Shown here piece after piece: positions 1 through 9,870 of a stretch of 64,000 nt of DNA; within the stretch, counting starts at the first letter, position 1, and each line of letters starts with the position of its first letter. Below the pieces are notes generated by a model. It saw only the letters and a program-made list of their open reading frames with translations, did not search any database and was not told the DNA's origin. The stretch spans positions 27,316,001 to 27,380,000 of the forward strand of contig NC_083876.1 of NCBI RefSeq assembly GCF_032452875.1, in the 5' to 3' direction. The DNA is from Bos javanicus. Its lineage: Eukaryota; Chordata; Mammalia; Artiodactyla; Bovidae. The position numbers and the translations under genes are program-made.

Positions 1-313
1 ACTGACAAAGGAAAGGGGATTAACCATGTAACTGTGGTTGGCTCATACCACTCAGAATTTACCCTCAAGAAAGGTTCGGGATCCCTTTCCCTGAGTGGCC
101 AAAATCCAACTGTAACATGCACTCTGTAAGCAAAGAAAATGGGAGAGATGATATTTGAGTGGGCAGACAGCATACCACTTCCGTACTTTGCTAGTCATGA
201 TCCACAGTAAAATTTCTTTGAAGACAATCTGATAATATAAGTCTAAGTCCTGCTGATTACACATTCCACTGGAAAAGGAAATTTATTTCAATTTTTTTTA
301 TCTTAAGAAAATG
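1..313. other. single-copy DNA, no feature seen
   Basis: AT-rich sequence without a recognisable repeat, exon signal or conserved protein frame. It ends in a T-rich run that is the antisense poly-A of the next L1 fragment. Confidence 0.5.
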
Positions 314-415
314 ATTTTTTTTTCATTTAAATTTATTTTAATTAGAGGCTAATTACTTTATAATATTGTATTGGTTTTGCCATACATCAACATGAATCCA
401 CCACGGGTATACACG
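314..415 (-). mobile_element. 5'-truncated ruminant L1 3' end
   Basis: Antisense L1 3' terminus: a T-run followed by the diagnostic GAGGCTAATTACTTTA and TTGGTTTTGCCATACATCAA blocks. Only about 100 bases of the 3'UTR were copied. The target duplication is not clean (AGAAAA recurs on both sides). The same terminal block appears near 13.6, 40.7 and 58.7 kb, so it is one L1 lineage. Confidence 0.8.
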
Positions 416-510
416 ATCAGAAAAGTATAAATATGTGTACATAAGACTTGATTTCAGGAATATTTAAAATATCAAAATAATGGGAAAATGTGTCCCTTAG
501 AAGGCGGTAT

Positions 511-778
511 GGAGAAGGCAATGGCACCCCACTCTATACTCTTGCCTGGAAAATCCCATGGACAGAGGAGCCTGGTAGGCTGTAGTCCATGGGGTCGCTA
601 AGAATCGGACACGACTGAGCGACTTCACTTTCACTTTTCACTTTCATGCATTGGAGAAGGAAATGGCAACCCACTCCAGTGTTCTTGCCTGGAGAATCCC
701 AGGGAAGGGGAAGCCTGGTGGGCTGCCCTATATGGGGTCGCACAGAGTCAGACATGACTGAAGCGACTTAGCAGCAGG
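511..778 (+). mobile_element. Bov-A2 SINE (dimer)
   Basis: Two A-element monomers in tandem: the first begins GGAGAAGGCAATGGCACCCC, the second GGAGAAGGAAATGGCAACCC, joined by the CACTTTCACTTTTCACTTTC linker and ending GCGACTTAGCAGCAG. The A element is derived from the BovB 3' end, so BovB machinery is the expected mobiliser. Imperfect target duplications lie at 502-510 and 779-787 (8 of 9 bases match). Confidence 0.93.
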
Positions 779-1282
779 AGGAGGTATGTTAAACAAACAA
801 TGAGATGTTTATATTGTTAAATAATATGTAGTCCTTGAAAGTAATGATATAAAAATGCTAAACAACACTAAAACTTTTTTCTATAAACATATGCTCTAAA
901 ATAAAAACCTAAGATGTGATATCAAAATAACAAAAACCATAGGTAACTTATTTTCTTATCTATACTTTTAAAATTTTTCTAAAGTATTTCAATAAACATT
1001 TTTAAGATGGTAACAAACAAAGCAAGGAAGGAAGGGAAACAAAGAAACTCCTAAACATTAAAGAAAGTAAATTTATATATTTTTTATACTAGCAGGAAGT
1101 TGTAAATAAGTTGTCCATGTTCACCATTAGAAAACTTGCTAAGAAAATGTGTAGAAATGTTATTGACACAGAAAGATATTACTCAATGAAAAGAGCAGGT
1201 TATAATACTGTATACTTTGTACACTGGCATTTTTGTTTTATACTTAATAGAGGCATCCTCTCTAGGTGTCAGGATACCCATG
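779..1282. other. AT-rich single-copy DNA
   Basis: No repeat or coding signal recognised. A 75-codon open frame at 1111-1338 runs into the neighbouring SINE and has no protein-like character. Confidence 0.5.
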
Positions 1283-1494
1283 CATGCTTGCTAAGTCGCT
1301 TAAGTCATGTAGACTCTGTGCAACCCTATGAACTGTAGCTCACCAGGTTTCTCTGGCCATGGGATTCTCCAGCCAAGAATACTGGAGTGGGTTGTGGTGC
1401 CCTCCTCCAGGGTATGTTCCTGATCCAGGGATCAAACTGTGTCCCTTACATAAAACCTGCATTGGCAGGCAGGTTCATTACCACCTGAGAAGCC
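1283..1494 (-). mobile_element. Bov-tA SINE
   Basis: Antisense copy: A-element part first (CCAAGAATACTGGAGTGGGT), then the tRNA-Glu-like head ending in CACCTGAGAAGCC. It is diverged and therefore relatively old. Probable 12-base target duplication at 1271-1282 and 1495-1506 (10 of 12 bases match). Confidence 0.88.
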
Positions 1495-1669
1495 AGAATA
1501 TCCATGTGGTCTAATTTATTGTTTAAATTTTTATCCTCATTCTTTAATTTTTGTACAATTAATATTTATTTTGTTCTCTATTATTCAATTTTTTAAAATT
1601 TGCTAAATAAAAAAAAAGGTTTTTGCTTGTTCATCGGAAAGAACAGTTTAGAAAGGAGGATATGCAAAT

Positions 1670-1750
1670 TGCATTAGTTTTCCATTGCTGCTGCAGCAAA
1701 ATATCATAAATTTAGTGGCTTAAAAAATACAAATTTATTATCTTGTACTT
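1670..1750 (+). mobile_element. MLT1A-like MaLR LTR, 5' segment
   Basis: Begins TGCATTAGTTTTCCATTGCT and continues through TTAGTGGCTTAAAA to ATTTATTATCTTG, the 5' end of an MLT1A-type LTR (mammal-wide ERVL-MaLR). It breaks at 1750 where a BovB was inserted; the rest of the LTR resumes at 3757. Only LTR sequence is present, with no viral gene. Confidence 0.82.
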
Positions 1751-1800
1751 CTGTACAATGTTAGGAACTTCTGTCCATAGCTCTTCAGGCACTCTATCAG
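1751..1800 (-). mobile_element. inverted 5' end of the BovB
   Basis: Read on the minus strand, this 50-base block contains GCCTGAAGAGCTATGGACAG and ends CATTGTACAG. It aligns to the region around 49716-49754 of the longer BovB in this window. The direct part, starting near 1801, repeats about 20 of the same bases, so 1748-1768 and 1803-1823 form an inverted repeat (19 of 21) around a 34-base loop. Confidence 0.85.
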
Positions 1801-2223
1801 ATGTTCATAACATTGTACAGATGTACATGGCATTAAAACAGCCCCAAGAAAAAGAAATGCAAAAAGAGAAAATGGTTGTCTGAGAAGGCCTTACAAATAG
1901 CTGAGAAAGGAAGAGAAGTAAAAGGCAAAGGAGAAAAGGAAAGATACCACTCTGAATGCAGAGTTCCTGAGAATAGCAAGGAGAGATAAGAAAGCCTTCT
2001 TAAGTGAACAGTGCAAAGAAATAGAGGAAAACAATAGAATGGGAAACACTAGAGATCTCTTCAAGAAAATTAGAGACACCAAGCGAACATTTCATGCAAC
2101 GATGGGCACCATAAACGACAGAAATGGTATGGACCTCAAAGAAGCGGAGATGTTAAGGAGGGGCAAGAATACATAGAAGAACTATACGAAAAAGATCTTA
2201 ATGACCTGGATAATGACGATGGT

Positions 2224-3073
2224 GTGATCATTCACCTAGGACTAGACATCCGGGAATGTGAAGTCAAGTGGGCCTTAGAAAGCATCACAATGAACAAAGC
2301 TAGTGGAGGTGATGGAATTCCAGCTGAGCTATTTCAAATCCTGAAGGATGATGCTGTGAAAGTGCTTCACTCAATATGCCAGCAAATTTGGAAAACTCAG
2401 CAGTGGCCACAGGACTTGAAAAGGTCAGTCTTCATTCCAATCCCAAAGAAGGGCAAGGCCAAAGAATATTCAAATTACCGCACAATTACACTCATCTCAT
2501 ATGCTAGCAAAGTAATGCTCAGAATTCTTCAAGCTAGGCTTCAATAGTATGTGAACCAAGACTTCCCAGATGTACAAGCTGGATTTAGAAAGGGCAGAGG
2601 AACCAGAGATCAAACTGCCAACATTCACTGGATCACAGAAAAAGCAAGAGAATTCCAGAAAAACATCTACTTCTGCTTCATTGACATCATTAAAGCCTTT
2701 GACTGTGTGGATAAAAACAAACCAGAAAATTCTTAAAGAGATGGAAATACCAGACCACCTTACCTGCCTCCTGAGAAATCTGTATGCAGATCAAGAAACA
2801 ACAGTTAATACTGGACAGAAAACAAGGAACTGGATCCAAATAGGGAAAGGAGTATGTCAAGGCTATATATTGTCACCCTGCTTATTTAACTTATATGCAG
2901 AGTACATCATGCAAAATGCCAAGCTGGATGACTCACAAGATGGTATCAAAATTGTTGGGAGAAATATCAATAACTTCAGATATGCAGAGGACACCTTCCT
3001 TATGGCAAAAAGCAAAAAGAAATTAAAGAGCCTCTTGATGAAGGTGAAAGAGGAAAATGAAAAGCTAGCTTAA
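2224..3073 (+). pseudogene. BovB reverse transcriptase relic
   Basis: Three overlapping frames (2224-2547, 2551-2736, 2570-3073) cover RTE-type reverse transcriptase. Visible landmarks are SGGDGIPAELFQILK, IPIPKKG, ADVQAGFRKGRG-like DVQAGFRKGRG, AFDCVD, LSPCLFNLYAEYIM and the catalytic box, which reads YAED instead of YADD. A TAG stop follows the first frame and a frameshift lies near 2725. The first catalytic aspartate is replaced by glutamate, so even a restored frame would probably be inactive. Confidence 0.88.
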
Positions 3074-3756
3074 AATTAAACATTAAAAAAATGAAGATCC
3101 TGGCATCTGGTCCCATCACTTCATGGCAAATAGATGGGTGAAATGATGGAAACAGTGACAGACTTTATTTTCTGCTCCAAAATTTTGGGCTCCAAAATCA
3201 CTGTAAATGGTGACTCCAGCCATGAAATCAAAAGATGCTTGCTCCTTGGAAGAAAAGCTGCAACCAACCTAGACAGCATATTAAAAAGTAGACATCAATT
3301 TGCCTAGAAAGGTCCATCTAATCAAAGCTATGGTTTTTTCCAGTAGTCATGTATGGTTCTGAGAGTTGGACCATAAAGAAGGATGAACACTGAAGAATCG
3401 ATGCTTTTGAACTGTGGCGCTGGACAAGACTCTCAAGAGTCCCTTCGACTGCAAGATCAAACCAGTCAATCCTAAAGGAAATCAACCCTGAATATTTATT
3501 GGCAGGACTGATACTGAAGCTCCAATACTTTGGCCACCTGATATGAAGAGTTGACTCAGGGGAAAAGACTATGATGCTGGGAAAGACTGAAGGCAGGAAG
3601 AGAAGGGGATGACAGGGGATGAGATTGTTGGATGGCATCAGTGACTCAATGGACATGAGTTTGAGTGGACTCTAGGAAATGGTTAAGGACAGGGAAGTCT
3701 GCCATGCTGCATTCCATGGGGTCACAAAGAGTCAGACATGACTGAGCAACTCAACA

Positions 3757-4180
3757 ATTACCTTGTACTTGTATAGGTCAGAGACCAACAAAGATTCCAT
3801 AGACTATAAAACGGTGTCAGTAGGGCTGCATACCTTTTTTGGAGGCTATGGGAGAAGCCCTTTCCTTGCCTTTTCCAGCTTCTAGAAGCCATCTGCATTC
3901 ACTGATTTGAAGCCCTTCTACTTTCAAAGACAGCAAGGTCACAGCTCTCTGATCTTTTTTCTGTTATTTTCTGTCTCTCACCTTAGCTGGAAAAGGTCCT
4001 CAGTCCTTAAGGGCTCGTTTGATTAGACTGGGCCCACAGGATAATTTTCCCATCTCAAATCCTAGAAACATCACTGCATCTGTAAATTTCTCCTGGGTTT
4101 ATAAGAACCATCTTTGCAGTTTCTGAAGATTAGAAATTGGACAGGTTTTGGGGGACTACTGTTCACCCTACTACCCAACA
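3757..4180 (+). mobile_element. MLT1A-like MaLR LTR, 3' segment
   Basis: Continuation of the LTR begun at 1670. Landmarks are CCTTGCCTTTTCCAGCTTCT, ATTAGACTGGGCCCACAGGA and GAAGATTAGAAATTGGACAG, then a terminal TACTACCCA block. The LTR is heavily diverged, so it predates the ruminant radiation by a long way. No internal retroviral sequence accompanies it. Confidence 0.82.
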
Positions 4181-4314
4181 TTATCAGAGATGCCTGTTAT
4201 AAATGGTACTAATGAAATTTTAATTTACAAAGAAAAGAATTTACTCACTAACGCCTCACCTTACCTCACCTCAGGATTCATCCTATCTTAATAATATGCA
4301 AAAGATGTGCAAAC

Positions 4315-4666
4315 ATATATGTAAATCTTAGAACCAAAAGACTTCTAGGCAAAAACATAGGCTAAAACCTTGGTGATTTTAGCCTAGACAAAGATTTCTT
4401 GAATAGTCAACAACAACAAAAAAATATTTAAGAGTAAAATTGATAAATTATATTTCATAAAGTTAAATACTTGTTCTTCACAAATACTATTCAGAGAATG
4501 AAAGATTTAATATTTGCAAATGCATGCATCATAGAAGACCTGGATGTAGAACATATGAAGAATACTGAGTTTCAAAAGAAAATTTCCAGTTAAAAATGGA
4601 CAACAGATTTGAACAGACAGTTCACCAAATAAGATATACAGTAACACATAAAAGATATTCTATTCA
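4315..4666 (+). mobile_element. ancient L1 ORF2 relic, first part
   Basis: Old L1 of L1M type. AAACATAGGCTAAAACCTTG, AACAGATTTGAACAGACAGT and CACCAAATAAGATATACAG match the carboxy-terminal L1 ORF2 region, with many stops. The element is interrupted at about 4667 by a SINE fragment and a BovB, and resumes at about 5094. Confidence 0.75.
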
Positions 4667-4724
4667 ACCCAGGTCTCCTGCATTGCAGACAGATTCTTTA
4701 CCATCTGAACCACCAGGGAAGCCC
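4667..4724 (-). mobile_element. Bov-tA SINE fragment (tRNA-like head only)
   Basis: Antisense 58-base head: CCAGGTCTCCTGCATTGCAG followed by CACCAGGGAAGCC. The A-element part is absent. It sits directly beside a BovB insertion, so either the SINE landed first as a truncated copy or this is one composite event. Confidence 0.8.
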
Positions 4725-4735
4725 GTAACATCATT

Positions 4736-5093
4736 CAGTTCAGTTCAGTTCAGTCACTCAGTTGTGTCCGACTCTTTGCGACCCCATGAATTGCAGCACG
4801 CCAGGCCTCCCTGTCCATCACCAACTCCCGGAGTTCACTCAGACTCACGTACATCGAGTCAGTGATGCCATCCAGCCATCTCATCCTCTGTCGTCCCCTT
4901 CTCCTCCTGCCCCCAATCCCTCCCAACATCAGAGTCTTTTCCAATGAGTCAACTCTTCGCATGAGGTGGCCAAAGTACTGGAGTTTCAGCTTTAGCATCA
5001 TTCCTTCCAAAGAAATCCCAGGGCTGATCTCCTTCAGAATGGACTGGTTGGATCTCCTTGCAGTCCAAGGGACTCTCAAGAGTCTTCTCCGAT
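4736..5093 (-). mobile_element. BovB LINE 3' end
   Basis: Antisense 358-base 3' end beginning with the CAGTT pentamer tail, then CGACTCTTTGCGACCCCATG. Flanked by a perfect 11-base target duplication GTAACATCATT (4725-4735 and 5094-5104). The read-back strand shows CACCTCATGCG and GGGAGGGATTGGGGG, markers of the younger BovB group in this window. Confidence 0.94.
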
Positions 5094-5103
5094 GTAACAT
5101 CAT

Positions 5104-5885
5104 TAGTCATTAGCAAAATGGAAATGAAACCGCAGTAAGATCTACTACGGACCTATTTCAAATGCTAGAAATTAATAAGACAACATTCTGGCAAGACGTC
5201 AGTAGCTAGAATGCTTATGTATTGCTCAGAATATAACTGCTGCGAACACTTTGAAAAGCAATGATAATAATTTCATAAAAAATAAAACAACTATTATATG
5301 GCCCAGCCTATCATTTTGCTATTCAAGAGAAAGGACAGGTTTTGGGGGAATACTGTTCATATTTCTTTATTCAAGAAAACAGAAAGCATACACCCATTAA
5401 AATAATTGTATACAAATATTCACAAAAGCTTTATTTGTGAAATCCCCAGACTGAAAACAACGCAAATGTCCATCAGCAGGTAAATGGATAAATTGTGGTA
5501 TATCTATAAAACAGAATACTATTCAACAATGAAAAGGGAGTGGACTGTTAATATGGACAACAATGTAAGTATGCTTTCATCATTTTGTTGAGTGAAAGAA
5601 CCCAGACAAAAGTAGGAGAAACATTTTATGATTCCATTTGTGTAAATTTCTAGAATGGAAACTCCCATGTGGTCTCAGAAAGGATATCAGTTGTTATATA
5701 CAGGAGTACAAAGGAGCACAAAGAAACTTTTGGAAGTGATGAGTTGGGTTCCTTATGTTCATTGTGCTCATTGTTTCAATGCTGCATATATATGTGAAAA
5801 CATATCAGAAGTACACTTATGTTTAGTCTGTCGTGAATTAAGTATACTTACAAATTGTTTAAAAACAAATTTTAAAAAGACAGGT
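5104..5885 (+). mobile_element. ancient L1 relic, second part (ORF2 end and 3'UTR)
   Basis: Continues the L1 from 4666: TAGTCATTAGCAAAATGGAA, then TGTCCATCAGCAGGTAAATG, GAATACTATTCAACAATGAA and TATGATTCCATTTGTGTAAA, all standard L1 ORF2 C-terminal and 3'UTR blocks. The 3' limit, at an A-rich stretch, is approximate. Open frames in it are decay products. Confidence 0.75.
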
Positions 5886-6508
5886 TGCCTATCTGAAAAG
5901 AAAGAAAAATAGGTGATAAAGCTGGACAGGTAAGATTGGGCTCAGAGGGTCAAAGAATTTGTCACAGGTTTAAATTCCATCCTGAGCATAATAGGGAGCC
6001 AACTGGGACTCATAGCAACAAAAATACAGGAATGATCTTATCAGAGCAGCAAGGAATATACTCTGAAGTCAGCAGAGAGAATCCTCTGCTGTTGAACTTG
6101 AATGGCAAGAGTCTGGTAACAGAAACATACTAGTTATAAAGGCTGTACAGTTCTTTAAACTTTAATGAATTCTAAGCTAAAGCAGGGACAATAGGAAAAA
6201 GAGGAAACTGATTTGAGATATAGACATAAAGTATAAGGATTCAGTCTCTAAAAAATGATGACCCATGAAACCCACAGGCATTATCAGAGTGTTAGATCAA
6301 AGATGAACTAAGTTTGGGAAGTTTAGTACATGATGAGGCCACAAGACTGAAGTATAAAACAAGGCTGAGGAAGGACGACAATGATTTAGGTTTTGTACAT
6401 GTTGACTATGAGGTAAATAGATGACACTCAGATGGAGACAAGCCTTCAGTTAAAAATAGAAGCTGGGACAGATAATGTAGATTGTGGAATAAGTACTTGA
6501 TAATCATT
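5886..6508. other. unclassified, possibly old interspersed repeat
   Basis: Parts such as TCCATCCTGAGCATAATAGG with AGGAATGATCTTATCAGAGC, and GGTTTTGTACATGTTGACTA with GATGACACTCAGATGGAGAC, resemble a mammal-wide old repeat I cannot name. No exon signal is seen. The 65-codon frame at 5936-6133 has no recognised homology. Confidence 0.35.
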
Positions 6509-7336
6509 TGGACAATGATAGATGGGGAAACAATGGAAACAGTGACAGACTATTTTCTTGGGCTCCAAAATCACTGCAGATGGTGACTGTGAAAGTCACT
6601 CAGTCATGTCCAGCTCTTTGCAGCCCCATGGACTATATGGTCCATGGAATTCTCCAGACCAGAATACTGGAGTGGGCAGCCATTCCCTTCTCTGGGGCAT
6701 CTTCCCAACCCAGGGATCGAAGCTAGGTCCCCTGCATTGCAGGTGGATTCTTTATCAGGTGAACCACCAGGGAAGCCCATGGTGGCTGCAGCCATGAAAT
6801 TAAGACACTTGCTCGTTGGAAGAAAAGCTATTACTAATCTACACAGCATATTAAAAAGCATAGGCACTACTTTGCCGACAAAGATCCATCTAGTCAAAGC
6901 TATGGTTTTTCCAATAGTCATGTATGGATGTGAGCGTTGGACAATAAAGAAAGCTGAGCACCGAAGAACTGATGCTTTTGAACTGTGGTGTTGGAGAAGA
7001 CTCTTGAGAGTCACTTGGATTGCAAGGAGATCAAACAAGTTAATCCTAAAGGAAATCAGTTCTGACCATTCATTGCAAGGACTGATGCTGAAAACTCCAA
7101 TACTTTGGCCACCTGATGGGAAGAACTGACTTATTAGAAAAGACTCTGATACTGGGAAAGATTGAAGGTAGGAGAAGGGGACGACAGGATGAGACAGTTG
7201 GATGGCATCACTGACTTGAAAGACATGAGTCTGAGCAAGTTCCGGGAGTTGGTGATAGACAGAGAAGCCTGGTGTGCTGCAATCCATGGGGTCACAAAGA
7301 GTCGGACATGACTGAGTGACTGAAATGAACTGACTG
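6509..7336 (+). mobile_element. BovB LINE 3' part, split by a SINE
   Basis: Begins near ATAGATGGGGAAACAATGGA (end of the reverse transcriptase region) and runs to the BovB tail. The post-RT region encodes fragments such as KAMVFPIVMYGCERWTIKKA. Short target duplication AATCATT at 6502-6508 and 7337-7343. Interrupted at 6590-6778 by an antisense Bov-tA. Markers CACCTGATGGG and GGGAAAGATTGAAGG put it in the older group. Confidence 0.92.
6590..6778 (-). mobile_element. Bov-tA SINE nested in BovB
   Basis: Antisense SINE ending CACCAGGGAAGCCC, flanked by a 10-base target duplication ATGGTGACTG / ATGGTGGCTG (6580-6589 and 6779-6788). Removing it restores continuous BovB sequence, so the SINE is younger than this BovB copy. 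Confidence 0.94.
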
Positions 7337-7343
7337 AATCATT

Positions 7344-7502
7344 CAGAATAAATGCATAGATGGTGGTATCACTAAAGTAGAGCATATAAAAAACAGTAAC
7401 GAAAAGTGACTTCAGTTGAATCTCCAGAAAATATCATCAAGGGTTGCGTGCGCTTGAGTGGAGAAAAATTTCACCCAACCTAATGAGGACCAAAGGAGGA
7501 AG
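7344..7502. other. short single-copy spacer
   Basis: No repeat recognised. Its last 12 bases (7491-7502) are the left target duplication of the next BovB fragment. Confidence 0.5.
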
Positions 7503-7609
7503 TTCAGTTCAGTTCAATTGCTTAGTCGTGTCCAACTCTTTGTGACCCCATGGACTGCAGCACGCCAGGCCTCCCTGTCCATCACCAACTCCTGGAGTTT
7601 ACTCAAACT
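7503..7609 (-). mobile_element. very short BovB 3' end
   Basis: Antisense 107-base BovB terminus, TTCAGTTCAGTTCAATTGCT to TTTACTCAAACT. A 12-base target duplication (7491-7502 and 7610-7621, 11 of 12 match) proves a separate, strongly 5'-truncated insertion. Confidence 0.92.
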
Positions 7610-7621
7610 CAAACGAGGAAG

Positions 7622-8069
7622 AGATGCACAATATGGGCAGAAGAAAGTCAAATGGTTCCGAATCAAAGTCAAAGTAGTTTTGCAATTCTGCAATGAGGTG
7701 GTCAGTAAGAACTTCGTGAAAGCAGTAGCCATACAGCCTCAAGAGAGGGATTTGGTCAAAAATAATTTTACCAAAGAATTATATTTAAGGAAACAGAAAA
7801 AAAAAAAAAAACAACTGCAGATAATGACTGGGGTTTACTCCTTAAGAATTTATCAGTAGGTAGGTCAATAAAAATATGTGAGTAAAAGAAATCATGATCA
7901 TCATTTTGACGATTAAAACTGTATGACAGAAAACTGAAAAAGTTGTAGACATTTTCCATTTTTAAAACAATTTCTAAGAACATAGAGAATCATCATAAAT
8001 GCTATCTCTGTAGTAATAACTCTAACTAAAATTGACTAATCACTTATGCTCCAATAACTACTATAAGCA
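7622..8069. other. single-copy DNA with a poly-A run
   Basis: No clear repeat. An A-run at about 7797-7811 interrupts it. The 133-codon open frame that crosses 7458-7859 is mostly BovB tail and low-complexity sequence, not a gene. Confidence 0.5.
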
Positions 8070-8215
8070 AACACAAATTTTAATCCTCAAATAGCCTCTA
8101 TATGTACAAACTATTCTTATTCCTATTTTACAGATAAAGGAACCGAGGTCAAGAGAGGTTAAGCACCTGGCCCACCATAAGTGTCACAGCTAGTGCTGGA
8201 GTCCAGATAACACTC
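8070..8215 (-). mobile_element. MIR SINE
   Basis: Antisense MIR core: TTTTAATCCTCAAATAGCCT, CCTATTTTACAGATAAAGGA and TCAAGAGAGGTTAAGCACCT, then TGTCACAGCTAGTGCTGGAG. This is an ancient mammal-wide tRNA-derived SINE. Confidence 0.85.
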
Positions 8216-8470
8216 TTCGCTAAGGTATAATGACAACTCTAAAGGGCTCTGGTATGATACAACCAGCTTTCTCAGGAGTTTGTCTCTGAGATTCTCTTAG
8301 TTCTATAATGAAAGCACAGAAAATAGTTATGTCACCTACAATGTTAAAATATGAAGACAGACATATAAAACTCCACCAAGGCCATAGCTATGAGCTGCTG
8401 AAGTGATGATCATTCAATTACTATTTCACACTTTCCTTTACTTTTTGACTACTAGTATGGAGAGTAGGTT

Positions 8471-8737
8471 GGGAGAAGGCAATGGCACCCCACTCCAGTA
8501 CTGTTACCTGGAAAATCCCATGGACAGAGGAGCCTGGTGGGCTGCAGTCCATGGGGTCGCTAAGAATCGGACACGACTGAGCGACTTCACTTTCACTTTT
8601 CACTTTCATGCACTGCAGAAGGAAATGGCAACCCACTCCAGTGTTCTTGCCTGGAGAATCCCGTGGACGGAGAAGCCTGGTAGGCTGCAGTCCATGGGGT
8701 CACACAGAGTCGGACACAACTGAAGCGACTTAGCAGC
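8471..8737 (+). mobile_element. Bov-A2 SINE (dimer)
   Basis: Full two-monomer A element with the usual linker, ending in TTAGCAGC. Perfect 8-base target duplication AGTAGGTT at 8463-8470 and 8738-8745. The copy differs little from other Bov-A2 units in the window, which indicates recent activity. Confidence 0.95.
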
Positions 8738-8745
8738 AGTAGGTT

Positions 8746-9424
8746 AGACCCTTGTCAGTTAAGAAGTGCCCAAGGGCTATTTTGATCTGTTCCCAGTGGA
8801 GAGTGAGGTCATTTTACAAAGTCTTTGGTTCCTTTAATTCTTCAGACAGCAAGCTCTCAATTAGAAATGCAAGTGGTCATACCAGATATTTGGATGGAAA
8901 TGTCTCTCACCAAAGGAACTGCACTTCCTTGAAATATTTAAGGAACAGATTGTGTAGTCTGAGCTCTGTAAGAGGCTGAATCAAAACTACTTTAAAAATT
9001 AAGACCATGGTATACTTCAGAGGCCAGAGTTTTGTTTCTTTGACATATTCTGACTTGGGAGTGAAAAGGCAAACTGTATTAAGAGGCTGATGTTCTGCCT
9101 TGGATGAGGACATTGTTTTGAAGAGATTTTGCATAGTAAGACTAGGGCAAGATATTATTGATAACTTTCATAGATTACCAGACTTTGTGTATTCCTGTTA
9201 AATCAACTTAATTTCTTGGCTGATTGTGTCTCAGTTATCATGCTTTACAATTCTATGTGTGGTTGAAAAAAATATCAGTTACTTAAATATGAAAATGGTA
9301 GACCAGGTGTTCAAAATTATTTTGTCTCAGAACACTTTTACAGTGTTAGGGAAAAATAAAAAAAGCAGCACTGAGGATCCAAAAGTGGTTTCAGTTATAT
9401 ATATTTTTATTTACCATATCAGAG
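8746..9424. other. single-copy DNA, nothing recognised
   Basis: Mixed composition, no repeat family recognised. Two 75-codon frames on opposite strands (8752-8979 and 8907-9134) lack recognisable domains or exon context. Confidence 0.5.
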
Positions 9425-9870
9425 GTTAGAAAATTTTAAATATTTAATAAAATAAGACTATTACATATTAATATACTTTACAGAAAGTAACTGTTTTCCA
9501 AAACAGGTGAGAAGTATAATTTAACATTTTGCATACATTAAAGAGGCAAGTTTTAATGAAAGAAAGCCTGATTTTCATATTTGATTGACCGTTCTATGTC
9601 ATTTTGTTTGAAGAATAGGTAGGAAATCTAGTTTCACTTGTGGTTGGGAAGAAGAGGAGTATTCAAATAGCCTTTTAATATTGTTTGATACTACACCAAA
9701 AATTATACTAGTTTAAAAGTTAAGTTACAATGTGGATCTGAAATAATATTAAATAACATTTTATAAAATTAAAAGTAGTTAGTACATCTTATACTTTGAA
9801 TGGATTTTTCTGTCCATGAATAATTTTGTAATATCCTGCATTAGTAACTGAAAAATAATGGTTTGCTAAA
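9425..9870. mobile_element. old DNA-transposon-like fossil (hAT type suspected)
   Basis: The run AGAAGAGGAGTATTCAAATA, CTTTTAATATTGTTTGATAC and TACACCAAAAATTATACTAG, then GTTACAATGTGGATCTGAAA, resembles a mammal-wide repeat that I associate with hAT elements starting GGTTCTCAAAC. It is recognised from memory of the consensus and the exact family is uncertain. No terminal repeats survive. Confidence 0.45.

Larger units (their letters stand above)
1751..3756 (+). mobile_element. BovB LINE with 5' inversion
   Basis: 5'-truncated BovB of about 2.0 kb carrying the linker and most of the reverse transcriptase region, ending in the BovB tail at about 3756. It splits an MLT1A-like LTR and is flanked by a 14-base target duplication (1737-1750 and 3757-3770, one mismatch). 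Bases 1751-1800 are the reverse complement of the BovB sequence that belongs just upstream of 1801, a twin-priming inversion. Its 3' region reads CACCTGATA and GGGAAAGACTGAAGG, placing it in the older group. Confidence 0.93.

Noticed and set aside
1748..1823. Hairpin as a microRNA precursor
   Set aside because: Both arms come from the same BovB segment placed in opposite orientation by the insertion itself; there is no evidence of an expressed precursor.
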